Position numbers and translations under genes: made by a program. The notes under the pieces were generated by a model. The model did no database searches and was not told the DNA's origin. It saw only the letters and a program-made list of their open reading frames with translations. Positions 20,998-30,259 of a stretch of DNA of 64,000 nucleotides are shown in pieces (positions within the stretch are counted from its first letter, which is position 1; every line of letters starts with the position of its first letter). This DNA is from Roseivivax sp. THAF197b. GTDB lineage: Bacteria; Pseudomonadota; Alphaproteobacteria; Rhodobacterales; Rhodobacteraceae. The DNA lies in assembly GCF_009363255.1 (NCBI RefSeq), contig NZ_CP045319.1, positions 170,385-234,384 of the forward strand. Direction: 5' to 3'.

Positions 20998-21246
20998 GGG
21001 CAGGCTTTCGCGGCTCGGGGCGCATGTCGCAACATACACCATGTGTCTTTCCGTAAGCCTTGGCTGAAGCCGCCCCCTGCCGCGTGCCGCAAGGCGACAC
21101 GGGCTGACCTTTTTGCGACCGAAAAGAGCCGTGAACTTACCCGTGATCGCAGGGCTCTGGTCCTTTTGCCCTTGTCGCTATAGGTCAGGTGGTGAGTGTC
21201 ACAAAACGCAGACACGAAAAGATTTCGGGGAGTTCGGACCTGCATC

Positions 21247-21900
21247 ATGGCGGCCGAGGCGACAAACCATACCCCGCCCGATGCCGCAGAGATCGAAGAT
21301 CTGATTGCCTGCCCGCATTGCGACGCGCTTTACGTGGCCACCATGCCGGCCCATGGCGGGCGCGCCGTCTGCGCCTATTGCCATACCGTGCTGATCGCGC
21401 CGAAACGCCAGGCGGGCAAGAAGATCATCGCGTTGACACTGGCGGTGATGATCCTCGTCGTGGCGGCGTTGTTCTTCCCGTTCCTCGATATCAATGCCAG
21501 CGGCTTCGGCAATTCGACCTCGATCCTCGATGCGGCCTCGAGTTTCCGGTCGGGATACATGGTCTTTTTGTCCTTCCTCGTTGCCGCGTCGATCATCTTC
21601 GTGCCGCTCTTGCGCACCTGCCTCATTCTCTACGTGCTGGTCCCCATTGTGCGCGACCGCCCTGCCCTGCCCCATGCTCGCCGCGCCTTTCGCTGGAGCC
21701 AGGACCTCAAGCCCTGGGCGATGGCCGAAATCTTCGCCATCGGCTGTGCGGTGGCCTTGGTCAAAGTGGCCGACCTGGCACAAATCGGGTTCGGCCCTGC
21801 CTTCTGGATGTTCAGCGCCCTCGTGGTTCTGGTGCTGATAAACGACAACTTTCTGTGTACATGGTCCGTATGGAAATCGCTCGAGCTGGAAGAAGACTGA
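21247..21900 (+). CDS. pqiA: Paraquat-inducible protein A domain, first subunit
   Basis: A 217-residue membrane protein. An N-terminal zinc ribbon (C-P-H-C-D-A-L-Y and C-A-Y-C-H) is followed by four hydrophobic helices. E. coli PqiA is a tandem double of this unit; here the two halves are separate overlapping genes. PqiA is the inner-membrane partner of the MCE protein PqiB in a lipid-transport complex. The start is uncertain: GTG at 21196 is an in-frame alternative. It opens a long rightward gene run. Confidence 0.8.
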   Translation: MAAEATNHTPPDAAEIEDLIACPHCDALYVATMPAHGGRAVCAYCHTVLIAPKRQAGKKIIALTLAVMILVVAALFFPFLDINASGFGNSTSILDAASSFRSGYMVFLSFLVAASIIFVPLLRTCLILYVLVPIVRDRPALPHARRAFRWSQDLKPWAMAEIFAIGCAVALVKVADLAQIGFGPAFWMFSALVVLVLINDNFLCTWSVWKSLELEED

Positions 21901-22514
21901 CCGCGCGCGAAGCGGGCCTTGTCGCCTGCCAACGCTGCGCGCGGGTCTGGCCGATGGGTCAGGCGCGCTGCGGGCGCTGCGGCAACAAGCTCGTCTCCCG
22001 CGATACGAAGAGCCTGCAGAAGGTCTGGGCCTGGTGGATCGCGGGTGTGACCGCCTACATCCCGGCAAACCTTTACCCGATGTTGGTCACCAATACGCTC
22101 GTCTCCCGCTCCGAAAGCACGATTGTCGGGGGCGCGGTCGAGATCGCGAAATACGGCAGCTACGGCGTCGCCGCGATCATCCTGATCGCCAGCGTGCTGA
22201 TCCCCGTGGGTAAGTTCCTGGCCATCGCCTTTCTCGCCCTGTCCTCGGCGCGCGGCACGCGCGTTTCACCCGGCAGACGCACGCATCTGTACGAGATCGT
22301 GGAATTCATCGGCCGCTGGTCGATGATCGACGTCTTCGTCGTGGCGATCCTGTCCTCGCTTGTGCAATTGTCCGTCGTGGCCTCGATCCGGCCAGGTCCG
22401 GCCGCGCTGACCTTTGCTTTGTCCGTCATTTTCACCATGTTGTCCGCTCAGGCCTTCGATCCCCGCCTCATCTGGGACGCCGAGCGCCGCTTGCCCAACG
22501 GAAAGACCCCCTGA
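21861..22514 (+). CDS. pqiA: Paraquat-inducible protein A domain, second subunit
   Basis: A 217-residue protein with a second zinc ribbon (C-Q-R-C and C-G-R-C-G-N near residues 23-44), a conserved P-A-N-L-Y-P-M motif and four membrane helices ending in a short tail. It overlaps the first pqiA-like gene by 40 bases in another frame, so the usual fused protein is split here. ATG at 21870 is an alternative start. The stop is 3 bases before pqiB. Confidence 0.8.
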   Translation: MVRMEIARAGRRLTAREAGLVACQRCARVWPMGQARCGRCGNKLVSRDTKSLQKVWAWWIAGVTAYIPANLYPMLVTNTLVSRSESTIVGGAVEIAKYGSYGVAAIILIASVLIPVGKFLAIAFLALSSARGTRVSPGRRTHLYEIVEFIGRWSMIDVFVVAILSSLVQLSVVASIRPGPAALTFALSVIFTMLSAQAFDPRLIWDAERRLPNGKTP

Positions 22515-22517
22515 TCC

Positions 22518-24977
22518 ATGTCCGATACGTCCCGTTCGCCTGAAGCCGTCCCCGTCGAGGAGGGCAAGCCGTCCCTCTGGGAGCGCGTGTCGATCATCTG
22601 GCTGGTGCCGATCCTCGCGCTGGTCGTGGCCCTTGGTGCGGCCTGGAACAACTACAACAATCAGGGACCGCTGGTTCAGATCACCTTCGACAATGCCGCG
22701 GGCGTCAAGGCGGGCGAGACGGTCCTGCGCTACCGCGACATCCGCGTGGGTCTCGTGGAGGAAGTGGGCTTCACCAACGATCTGGAGAAGGTGGAAGTCG
22801 CCGTGCGCCTCGAGAAGGAGCTCGCGGATTACATCGATTCCGAGGCGCGCTTCTGGGTCGTGCGCCCCGAAGTCAGCGCACAGGGGGTCACGGGGCTCGA
22901 TACCGTTCTGTCCGGCGTCTATATCCAGGGCGTCTGGGACAGCACGCCCGGTGGGTTCACCGACAGCTTCGTGGGTCTCTCCACGGCGCCGCTACTGGGT
23001 GCGGACCAGGAAGGCATCGAGTTCACGATCCGCTCGCCCGACAGCCTGCCCGCCGCAAACACACCGATTGTCTACAAGGGCGTTCAGGTGGGCCAGGTCG
23101 CCAGCGCCGAGATCGACGATGGCGGCACCGGCGTCTCTGCGCGGGCGGTGATCTACGAGCCCTATACAGAGCTTGTCAGTTCGAGCACGCGGTTCTGGGA
23201 TGTTTCGGGCTTCTCCTTCTCGCTCGGCGCCTCGGGCGCGCGGCTCAACTTTGACAGCTTCGCCTCGCTCATCACCGGCGGCATCACCTTCGAGACGATG
23301 GGATCGGGCGGTACGGAAATGGTGCAGGACGCCGTCTTCCAGCTATTCCCGAACGAAGACGCGGCCCGGGACGATTTCCTTGTCGAGGGCGATGGCGAAA
23401 GCGTCACGCTGACCATGATCTTCGAGCAGAACCTCTCGGGCCTCAGCGCCGGCGCGCCGGTTGAACTGGGCGGGCTGCGCGTGGGCGAGGTCGCGTCGCT
23501 CACGGGCTTCGTCGATCCCGACCGCTTCGGTGATGACGGCGTGCGGCTTCTGACGACGGTGCGGATCAATCCCGGCCGGATCGGGCTTGGCGATGGCGCC
23601 GATGAAGAGGATCTGCTGGACTATCTCGAGCGGCGCATCGCGGACGGCATGCGTGCGCAGCTGACCAATGCGTCGCTTCTGACGGGTGGCCTCAAGGTCG
23701 TGCTGACCGAGGTGCCGGGCGCGCCCGAGGCGGCCTTGGACCGCGATGGCGATCCCTATCCGATCGTCCCCACGACCGAAGCCGATATCACCGATGTGGC
23801 CACCTCAGCGCAGGGCGTGTTGCAACGCGTGAACGATCTTCCCATCGAGGAAGTCATGCAATCGGCAATCGGTTTCCTCGACAATGCCACGGCGTTGATC
23901 GGGAGCCAGGCACTACAGGACGCGCCGGAGGAGTTGCGCGGCATTCTCGCCTCGGTCCGTGGCCTGACCGAGGGAGACGAGGTACAGGGCATCCCCGGCC
24001 AGGTGTCGGACATGCTGTCGGATCTGCAGGAAATCTCGGGCTCGCTGAACACGATCCTCGCCGAGCTTGAGCGGCAGGGACTGACCGATACGCTGACCGG
24101 CGCGCTTGAGCGCGTGGGCGAAGCCGCTGACGGTCTGCCGGGCCTTGTCGCGCGGGTCGACACGATCCTCGAAGAGGCCGAGAACGTGCCGCTTGGCGAT
24201 CTGTCGGATGAAATCTCCGCGCTGATCACGTCGGCGGAAGCGATCATCGCCAGCCCCGAGGCGCAGCAAATTCCGGGCGAAGTCACCGTCGCCCTGAACG
24301 AGTTGCAATCGATCCTGGCATCCGTAAACGCGGTTGCAGGCAGCGAGGATACGCAAGGCCTGCCGAACCAGGTCGCGAATGTTCTGTCCGATCTCGAGGA
24401 GATCTCCGGCTCGCTCAACACAATGGTATCCGAGATCGAGCGGCAGGACGTGGTCACACAGATCACCGATGCGGTCGCGAGTGTCGAAGAGGCGGCGAAC
24501 GGTCTGCCCGGTATCGTCGATCAGGCGGATGCGATCCTGCGCGATGCGGGCGAGGTCCCGCTTAAAACGCTGGCCAACCGCACGTCCGACCTGCTCGCCT
24601 CTGCGGAAGCGCTCATCAACCAGCCCTCGACGCGCGAACTGCCCGAGGAGCTGAACGGCGCGCTGGAGCAACTGACCCTGACGCTCGAGGAGTTGCGCGC
24701 AGGCGGGATCGTGGACAACGCGAATGCCACGCTGGCCTCCGCGCGCGATGCGGCTTCGGCCATCGAGGAGGCCACCCAGCTTCTGCCGGGGATCGCCACG
24801 CAGCTTCGCGTGGTCGCAAATCAGGCGGCCAGCACGCTCAGCGCGTATGGCCGGGACGCCGAGTTCACGCGCGAAACGCAGGGTGCCATCCGCCAGATCG
24901 AGGCGGCGGCGCAGGCCATCGAGCGGCTCGCACGCACCATCGAACGCAATCCGAATTCGCTAATTCTGGGACGGTAA
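22518..24977 (+). CDS. pqiB: PqiB-type MCE (MlaD) intermembrane lipid-transport protein with long repeat tail
   Basis: An 819-residue protein with one N-terminal membrane anchor (about residues 22-44), three MCE domains (about 50-140, 170-270, 295-400), and a 400-residue helical tail. MCE rings plus a helical needle bridge inner and outer membranes in PqiB and carry lipids. E. coli PqiB is shorter (about 546 residues). The excess here comes largely from a 123-residue unit present twice in tandem (23982-24719), with a partial unit before it. It sits between pqiA and the lipoprotein gene pqiC. Confidence 0.87.
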   Translation: MSDTSRSPEAVPVEEGKPSLWERVSIIWLVPILALVVALGAAWNNYNNQGPLVQITFDNAAGVKAGETVLRYRDIRVGLVEEVGFTNDLEKVEVAVRLEKELADYIDSEARFWVVRPEVSAQGVTGLDTVLSGVYIQGVWDSTPGGFTDSFVGLSTAPLLGADQEGIEFTIRSPDSLPAANTPIVYKGVQVGQVASAEIDDGGTGVSARAVIYEPYTELVSSSTRFWDVSGFSFSLGASGARLNFDSFASLITGGITFETMGSGGTEMVQDAVFQLFPNEDAARDDFLVEGDGESVTLTMIFEQNLSGLSAGAPVELGGLRVGEVASLTGFVDPDRFGDDGVRLLTTVRINPGRIGLGDGADEEDLLDYLERRIADGMRAQLTNASLLTGGLKVVLTEVPGAPEAALDRDGDPYPIVPTTEADITDVATSAQGVLQRVNDLPIEEVMQSAIGFLDNATALIGSQALQDAPEELRGILASVRGLTEGDEVQGIPGQVSDMLSDLQEISGSLNTILAELERQGLTDTLTGALERVGEAADGLPGLVARVDTILEEAENVPLGDLSDEISALITSAEAIIASPEAQQIPGEVTVALNELQSILASVNAVAGSEDTQGLPNQVANVLSDLEEISGSLNTMVSEIERQDVVTQITDAVASVEEAANGLPGIVDQADAILRDAGEVPLKTLANRTSDLLASAEALINQPSTRELPEELNGALEQLTLTLEELRAGGIVDNANATLASARDAASAIEEATQLLPGIATQLRVVANQAASTLSAYGRDAEFTRETQGAIRQIEAAAQAIERLARTIERNPNSLILGR
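23982..24719 (+). repeat. In-gene tandem duplication, 2 x 369 bp, in the pqiB tail
   Basis: Unit 1 (23982-24350) and unit 2 (24351-24719) encode aligned 123-residue segments. Both contain L-S-D-L-x-E-I-S-G-S-L-N-T, then E-A-A-x-G-L-P-G and V-P-L. The DNA of the S-D-L-x-E-I-S-G-S-L-N-T part is nearly identical at exactly 369 bases spacing. Amino-acid divergence elsewhere shows the duplication is old and kept under selection. Confidence 0.75.
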
Positions 24978-24982
24978 GACCA

Positions 24983-25549
24983 ATGATGACACAAATGTTC
25001 GGCCGGATCGCGGCCCTGGGCCTCGTGGCCACACTGGCCGCCTGCGGCACTGAAACGCGGTTCTCGTCGCCGGTCATTCCGCCCGAGGCGCGCGTGACGT
25101 CGAGCTTCCCCAGCCTTGAGGTCGCGGAGGTCACGCTTCCGAGCTACGCCTCCGCCGAGGATATCTACATCCGCGACGAGGCCGGTGCGATCTCGCCCGC
25201 GGGTCCGCTTTGGGCCGATCTGCCCGCGCGGTCGATCACGCTGCAGCTGTCGCGCGATCTGGGCACGATCACCAACGCCACCGTGGCGCCGGAGCCATGG
25301 CCCTTCCGGCCCTTCCCCGCCGCGACGGTCGATGTGCGGATCGAGGAATTGCTCGCCACGGCCGAAGGCGTCTTCCTTTTGTCGGGGCAGTATTTCATCG
25401 CGCCCGAAGCAGGCGGTCGGGCATCGTCGGGCCAGTTTGCCATCGAGGAAGCCATTATCGGCGACCCGGGCTCTGCCGCAGCCATTGCAATCGCGCGCGG
25501 ACGGGCCGTGTCGCGCCTTGCGGAGCAGATCGCGCGCGAAGGGCTCTGA
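24983..25549 (+). CDS. pqiC: PqiC-like outer-membrane lipoprotein, transport auxiliary component
   Basis: A 188-residue lipoprotein. A signal peptide ends in lipobox L-A-A-C (Cys near residue 21), followed by an ABC-transport-auxiliary-type domain (L-P-S-Y-A-S-A-E-D-I-Y, then W-A-D-L-P-A-R-S-I). In E. coli PqiC docks the PqiB needle at the outer membrane. It is 5 bases after pqiB, completing pqiA-pqiA-pqiB-pqiC. Confidence 0.82.
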   Translation: MMTQMFGRIAALGLVATLAACGTETRFSSPVIPPEARVTSSFPSLEVAEVTLPSYASAEDIYIRDEAGAISPAGPLWADLPARSITLQLSRDLGTITNATVAPEPWPFRPFPAATVDVRIEELLATAEGVFLLSGQYFIAPEAGGRASSGQFAIEEAIIGDPGSAAAIAIARGRAVSRLAEQIAREGL

Positions 25550-25651
25550 AACATATCATCCCGAGGCTTCACGTTCGCGTAGAGGCAATGGACGCCTCGA
25601 CGGTCGGGGGGCATGAATGGCGCGACAGTCCCAACAAGGCCTGAGACCAAC

Positions 25652-26275
25652 ATGCTCGACGCCCGCATCCGCCCGCTGATCGACCCGCCGCTTGACGCGG
25701 CCGGGCGGAAGCTTGCGGCGATCGGTGCGACCCCGAACGCGGTCACGCTGGCGGGTCTGGCGCTGGGGCTTTTGTCGGCGGGCATGATTGCCGCGGGCCT
25801 GACGCTCTGGGCGCTGGTGCCGCTCCTGGCCTCCCGGCTGGCCGATGGCCTCGACGGGGCCGTCGCGCGGGCGAGCCGCAAGACCGATTTCGGCGGATAC
25901 CTCGATATCGCTTGCGATTTCCTGTTCTATGGCGCGGTGCCGCTGGCGTTCGTCCTGTTGGATCCCGCGCAGAACGGGCTGGCCGGGGCTTTCTTGCTGG
26001 CCGCCTTCTACTTCAACGGCACGAGCTTTCTGGGCTTTGCCATCCTCGCGGAAAAACGCGGGATGGAGACATCGGCCCAGGGCTCCAAATCGCTCTACTT
26101 CTCGAACGGGCTTCTGGAAGGGACGGAGACCATCGTGTTTTTCGTCATTCTCTGTCTGTTTGAAACTCATTTCGCGGCACTTGCGTGGGTTTTTGGCACG
26201 TTGTGCTATCTGACAGCCACGTTGCGCCTCTGGGCGGCACGCGGCATCTTTACCGACCTGAAGGAGACCTCATGA
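25652..26275 (+). CDS. ynjF: CDP-alcohol phosphatidyltransferase-family membrane protein (YnjF-like)
   Basis: A 207-residue membrane enzyme. The CDP-alcohol motif is complete: A-D-G-L-D-G-A-V-A-R, eight residues, G-G-Y-L-D-I-A-C-D near residues 58-83. It transfers a phospho-alcohol from a CDP-linked lipid or sugar; the acceptor is unknown. The start at 25652 is favoured by family N-termini; ATG 25613 is in frame. It overlaps the binding-protein gene by ATGA. In E. coli ynjF lies in the same neighbourhood as ynjBCD, so the linkage is conserved across classes. Confidence 0.8.
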   Translation: MLDARIRPLIDPPLDAAGRKLAAIGATPNAVTLAGLALGLLSAGMIAAGLTLWALVPLLASRLADGLDGAVARASRKTDFGGYLDIACDFLFYGAVPLAFVLLDPAQNGLAGAFLLAAFYFNGTSFLGFAILAEKRGMETSAQGSKSLYFSNGLLEGTETIVFFVILCLFETHFAALAWVFGTLCYLTATLRLWAARGIFTDLKETS

Positions 26276-27483
26276 CGTCCTTGAAAACCGCCCTTCCGCT
26301 TGTCGCCGCGATGAGCCTTGCGGCTCCCGCCTGGTCGCAGACCGACCCGTCCGATTGGGAGGCCGTGACCGCCGCCGCCGAGGGCCAGACCGTCTATTGG
26401 CACGCCTGGGGCGGATCGACCGCCACCAACGATTTCATCGCCTGGATCGGCGACAAGGTCGCGGAAGAGCATGGCGTGACGCTGGAGCACGTGAAGCTGT
26501 CCGATACCGGCGATGCGGTGACGCGGGTTCTGTCCGAAAAGCAAGCCGGCGCGGATGAGGACGGCGCGGTTGATCTGATCTGGATCAACGGGCCGAACTT
26601 CGCCGCAATGAAGGAGGCAGAGCTGCTCTTCGGGCCCTTCGCGGAGGCGCTGCCCAACTGGCAATATGTCGATGTGGACGGCAAGACGGTCCAGACGGAT
26701 TTCACCGTTTCGACCGACGGCTATGAGGCCCCCTGGGCCATGGCACAGGTCGTGTTCATGCATGATACTGCGGACCTCGAAGCCCCCCTGCCCTCGGCCG
26801 AGTCGATCCTCGAATGGGCGCAGGCAAATCCGGGGCGGTTCACCTACCCGCAACCGCCCGATTTCCTGGGGACGACTTTCCTGAAACAGACGCTGATCGA
26901 GCTGACCGACGACAACGAGATCCTGTCGAAGCCTGAGAGCGAGGCGGATTTCCAGGCGGTGACCGCGCCGCTTTGGGACTATCTCGACGCGCTGACCCCC
27001 GTGCTCTGGCGCCAAGGTCAGGCCTACCCGTCGACCGGGCCCGCGCAATTGCAGCTCATGGCGGACGAGGAGATCGACCTCGCGATCTCCTTCTCGCCGG
27101 GGGAAGCCTCGACGGCGATTGCCAACAACCAGCTTCAGCCCAGCGTCCGGACCTTCGTTCTGGAAGACGGCACGCTCGGCAACGCGAGCTTCGTGGCGAT
27201 TCCCTACAATTCGGGCTCGAAGGAAGGCGCGATGGTCGTGGCCAACGCCCTGATGTCGCCCGAAGCGCAGCTGCGCGCGCAGGATCCTGATATCCTGGGC
27301 TATGGCACGGTCCTGTCGATGGAGAAGCTGCCCGAAGCGGATCGCGCGGCGTTCGAGGCGCTAGATCTCGGCGTGGCGACGCTGTCTCCGGCGGAGCTTG
27401 GCACCGTGCAGCCCGAGCCGCATCCGAGCTGGATGACCCGCATCGGACAGGAATGGATCGAGCGTTACGGCGTCGTTCAGTAA
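26272..27483 (+). CDS. ynjB: YnjB-type ABC transporter substrate-binding protein
   Basis: A 403-residue exported protein. A signal peptide ends near A-P-A-W-S-Q, followed by a type II binding fold (V-Y-W-H-A-W-G-G-S, D-L-I-W-I-N-G-P-N-F). The start ATG has AAGGAGACC before it. Together with the permease and ATPase it reproduces E. coli YnjBCD, whose ligand is undetermined; thiamine-like or sulphur compounds have been guessed from relatives only. Confidence 0.83.
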   Translation: MTSLKTALPLVAAMSLAAPAWSQTDPSDWEAVTAAAEGQTVYWHAWGGSTATNDFIAWIGDKVAEEHGVTLEHVKLSDTGDAVTRVLSEKQAGADEDGAVDLIWINGPNFAAMKEAELLFGPFAEALPNWQYVDVDGKTVQTDFTVSTDGYEAPWAMAQVVFMHDTADLEAPLPSAESILEWAQANPGRFTYPQPPDFLGTTFLKQTLIELTDDNEILSKPESEADFQAVTAPLWDYLDALTPVLWRQGQAYPSTGPAQLQLMADEEIDLAISFSPGEASTAIANNQLQPSVRTFVLEDGTLGNASFVAIPYNSGSKEGAMVVANALMSPEAQLRAQDPDILGYGTVLSMEKLPEADRAAFEALDLGVATLSPAELGTVQPEPHPSWMTRIGQEWIERYGVVQ

Positions 27484-27486
27484 GAC

Positions 27487-29217
27487 GTGCCTGCCCGCAT
27501 TTCGAACAGACGGAGCGGGGCTCGCCTCGGCATAGGCCCCGTTTCCGCGATACCGCCCATCACGATGCTGGTCATGCTGGGGCCTGTCGCTGCGGGGCTT
27601 GCGGGCACGCTGATCCCGGCATTCGGCTACCTGCCCGCCGCGGGCCTGACTGAATGGTCGCTGGATCCCTTCCGGTCGCTTCTGGAATGGCCGGGGCTTG
27701 TCCCCGCGATGCGGCTGTCGATCACCACGGGACTTCTGGCGACGATGCTGTCGCTCGCCGCGGTGACGCTCCTCTTCGCGGGATGGTCCGGGACGCGCGC
27801 GTTCCGACTGCTCGAGCGGCTGTTGTCCCCTCTTCTGTCGGTCCCGCACGCGGCGATGGCTTTCGGTCTTGCCTTCCTGATCGCCCCGTCGGGCTGGATT
27901 TCCCGCGCGCTGTCGCCCTGGGTCACGGGGTGGGAAAGACCCCCCGACCTGCTGATCGTGCAGGATGGATGGGGCCTTGCCATGGTTGCGGGTCTCGTCG
28001 CGAAGGAGATGCCGTTCCTGATGCTGATGGGATTGGCCGCGATGGGTCAGGCCGACGCGACGCGGCGCATGCGGGTAGCGCAAGCGGCGGGATATGGGCG
28101 CGTGACAGGCTGGCTCAAAACCGTGTTTCCGGCGATCTATGCGCAGATCCGCCTGCCGGTCTACGTGGTTCTGGCCTATTCAATGTCGGTGGTGGATGTG
28201 GCGCTGATCCTCGGGCCATCGACGCCACCGCCCCTTTCGGTGCAGGTGGTGCGCTGGATGGCCGATCCGGATCTTGCCATGCGTCTCACGGCCTCCGCAG
28301 CTGCGATGGTGCAGCTTGGGCTTGTCGTGGCGGCCCTTCTGCTTTGGCGGTGCGGAGAATGGGCCGTGGCCCGGATTGGCCTCGCCTGGATCGCGCGCGG
28401 CGGTCGCGGTCGATCGGCGGACCAGCTTCTCCGCCCGCTGGGCGTCGTCGCGGGTGGGTTTTCGGCGCTCACTGTCCTGGGCGGGATCGCCTGTCTTGCG
28501 GTCTGGTCCCTTGCAGGGTTCTGGGGTTTCCCCGACGCCCTGCCCCAGGGGCTCGATCTGCGCAGTTGGGCGCGCCACGGACCGAGCGCATGGGGGAGCG
28601 CCGGGGACACAGCATTGATCGCGGCGATCTCCACGGGGCTCGCCCTGTTCCTCGTGATCGGATGCCTCGAGACCGAGTACCGGCGCGGGCGCGCCCTGAC
28701 ACAGGCCGGGCTTTGGCTGGTCTACCTGCCGCTTGTGGTGCCGCAAATCGCCTTTCTGCCCGGATTGCAGACCTTGTTCCTGACCTTCGGTCTGACCGCC
28801 GGCATGGTCCCGGTGATCACCGCGCATCTGGTTTTCGTGCTGCCTTACGTCTTCCTGTCTCTCGGCGATCCCTGGCGCGCTTGGGAGCCGCAGAATGGCG
28901 TTGTCGCCCGCGCGCTCGGCACATCGCCCGCAGGCGTGCTTTGGCGGATACGCTTGCCGATGCTGATCCGTCCCATCCTGACCGCCACCGCGGTCGGCAT
29001 CGCGGTGAGTGTCGGGCAATACCTGCCGACGCTCCTTGCAGGCGGCGGTCGGGTGGCCACGCTGACCACGGAGGCCGTGGCACTGGCATCGGGCGGCGAC
29101 AGACGCGCGATCGGGGTCTACGGCGTGGCGCAAACGATGGCCGCGATGATCCCCTTCGCCGCCGCGCTGCTGATCCCCACGCTTTTGTGGCGCAATCGAC
29201 GAGGCATGCATGGTTGA
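27487..29217 (+). CDS. ynjC: YnjC-type ABC transporter permease, fused double permease
   Basis: A 576-residue protein with two permease halves in one chain (about 12 hydrophobic segments). Each carries an EAA-type coupling loop: A-A-G-Y-G-R-V-T-G-W near residue 200, and A-L-G-T-S-P-A-G-V-L-W near residue 480. It starts with GTG 3 bases after ynjB and overlaps ynjD by 8 bases. The double-permease form matches YnjC and ThiP. Confidence 0.85.
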   Translation: MPARISNRRSGARLGIGPVSAIPPITMLVMLGPVAAGLAGTLIPAFGYLPAAGLTEWSLDPFRSLLEWPGLVPAMRLSITTGLLATMLSLAAVTLLFAGWSGTRAFRLLERLLSPLLSVPHAAMAFGLAFLIAPSGWISRALSPWVTGWERPPDLLIVQDGWGLAMVAGLVAKEMPFLMLMGLAAMGQADATRRMRVAQAAGYGRVTGWLKTVFPAIYAQIRLPVYVVLAYSMSVVDVALILGPSTPPPLSVQVVRWMADPDLAMRLTASAAAMVQLGLVVAALLLWRCGEWAVARIGLAWIARGGRGRSADQLLRPLGVVAGGFSALTVLGGIACLAVWSLAGFWGFPDALPQGLDLRSWARHGPSAWGSAGDTALIAAISTGLALFLVIGCLETEYRRGRALTQAGLWLVYLPLVVPQIAFLPGLQTLFLTFGLTAGMVPVITAHLVFVLPYVFLSLGDPWRAWEPQNGVVARALGTSPAGVLWRIRLPMLIRPILTATAVGIAVSVGQYLPTLLAGGGRVATLTTEAVALASGGDRRAIGVYGVAQTMAAMIPFAAALLIPTLLWRNRRGMHG

Positions 29218-29845
29218 CGGCCTGACGCTTGAGAACATCGCCATAACGCGCGGTGGCACACCCATCGTGTCCCTCGACCGGCATGTCGCGCCGGGCGAGG
29301 TTCTGAGCGTGATGGGGCCGTCGGGCGTCGGAAAATCGACGCTGCTGTCGCTGGTGACAGGCACGCTTGATCCGGTGTTCAGCTTTGCGGGGCGCGTTCT
29401 GCTCGACGGGACGGATATCACCCATGTCGCGCCGGAAGCCCGCAGGATCGGCATCCTCTTTCAAGACGATCTGCTGTTTCCGCATCTGTCGGTCGGGGCG
29501 AACCTGGCCTTCGGCCTCAGCCCCGGCGGTGGGCGCGGGGATCGCGCCCGGAAGATCGAGGACGCGCTGGAGGAAATCGGCCTGTCGGGCTTTGCTGACA
29601 GGGATCCGGCCACGCTGTCGGGCGGACAAAAGGCCCGGGTCGCCTTGATGCGGATGCTTCTGTCAGAGCCGCGCGCGCTTTTGCTCGACGAGGCCTTCTC
29701 GGGACTCGATGCGGACCGCCGCGAGCAGATGCGCAGGCTGGTTTTCGACCGAGCACGGGATCGCGGCCTTCCGGTCGTGATGGTCACCCATGACAGCGCC
29801 GATGCCGAGGCGGCGGGCGGACCGGTCGTGACGCTTGGCGGTTGA
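29210..29845 (+). CDS. ynjD: YnjD-type ABC transporter ATPase
   Basis: A 211-residue ATPase, short like E. coli YnjD. Walker A is G-P-S-G-V-G-K-S-T near residues 35-43, the Q-loop is G-I-L-F-Q-D-D-L-L-F, the signature is L-S-G-G-Q-K-A-R, and Walker B is A-L-L-L-D-E-A. It powers the YnjBC importer. It ends 57 bases before lrgA. Confidence 0.88.
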   Translation: MVDGLTLENIAITRGGTPIVSLDRHVAPGEVLSVMGPSGVGKSTLLSLVTGTLDPVFSFAGRVLLDGTDITHVAPEARRIGILFQDDLLFPHLSVGANLAFGLSPGGGRGDRARKIEDALEEIGLSGFADRDPATLSGGQKARVALMRMLLSEPRALLLDEAFSGLDADRREQMRRLVFDRARDRGLPVVMVTHDSADAEAAGGPVVTLGG

Positions 29846-29902
29846 GGGCCAAAGCCGCCTGCTCTAGCCTCCGGTCGAGCGCGTTTAGACCGAGTTTCCC
29901 GG

Positions 29903-30259
29903 ATGATCCAGAACATTGCCCTTCTGCTGCTGTTCCAGCTTGGCGGAGAGCTCGCATCGCGCGGCTTCGGGCTGCCGGTGCCCGGGCCGGTCCTCGGGCT
30001 CGCGGCACTGTTTGCCACTTTCATCGCCGTGCCGAAACTCGCCGACCGGATGCGGGAGACCACGTCGGGCCTTCTGTCGCATCTGTCGCTTCTATTCGTG
30101 CCGGCGGGGGTGGGCGTGACGGCGCATCTCGGCACCTTCGCCGAGAACGGCCTTGCCTTGGCCGCCGCACTCATCGTCTCCACCACCTTGGCAATCCTCG
30201 CCGGGGTCTGGGCGTTCATCCTGACCGCGAAACTGACCGGAGCGACGGGCGATGACTGA
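29903..30259 (+). CDS. lrgA: CidA/LrgA-family holin-like membrane protein
   Basis: A 118-residue protein with four hydrophobic helices and the family motif P-V-P-G-P-V-L-G-L near residues 24-32, then F-V-P-A-G-V-G. CidA/LrgA proteins are holin-like and linked with LrgB; in various bacteria the pair affects autolysis or exports small organic acids. It overlaps lrgB by 8 bases. Confidence 0.87.
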   Translation: MIQNIALLLLFQLGGELASRGFGLPVPGPVLGLAALFATFIAVPKLADRMRETTSGLLSHLSLLFVPAGVGVTAHLGTFAENGLALAAALIVSTTLAILAGVWAFILTAKLTGATGDD

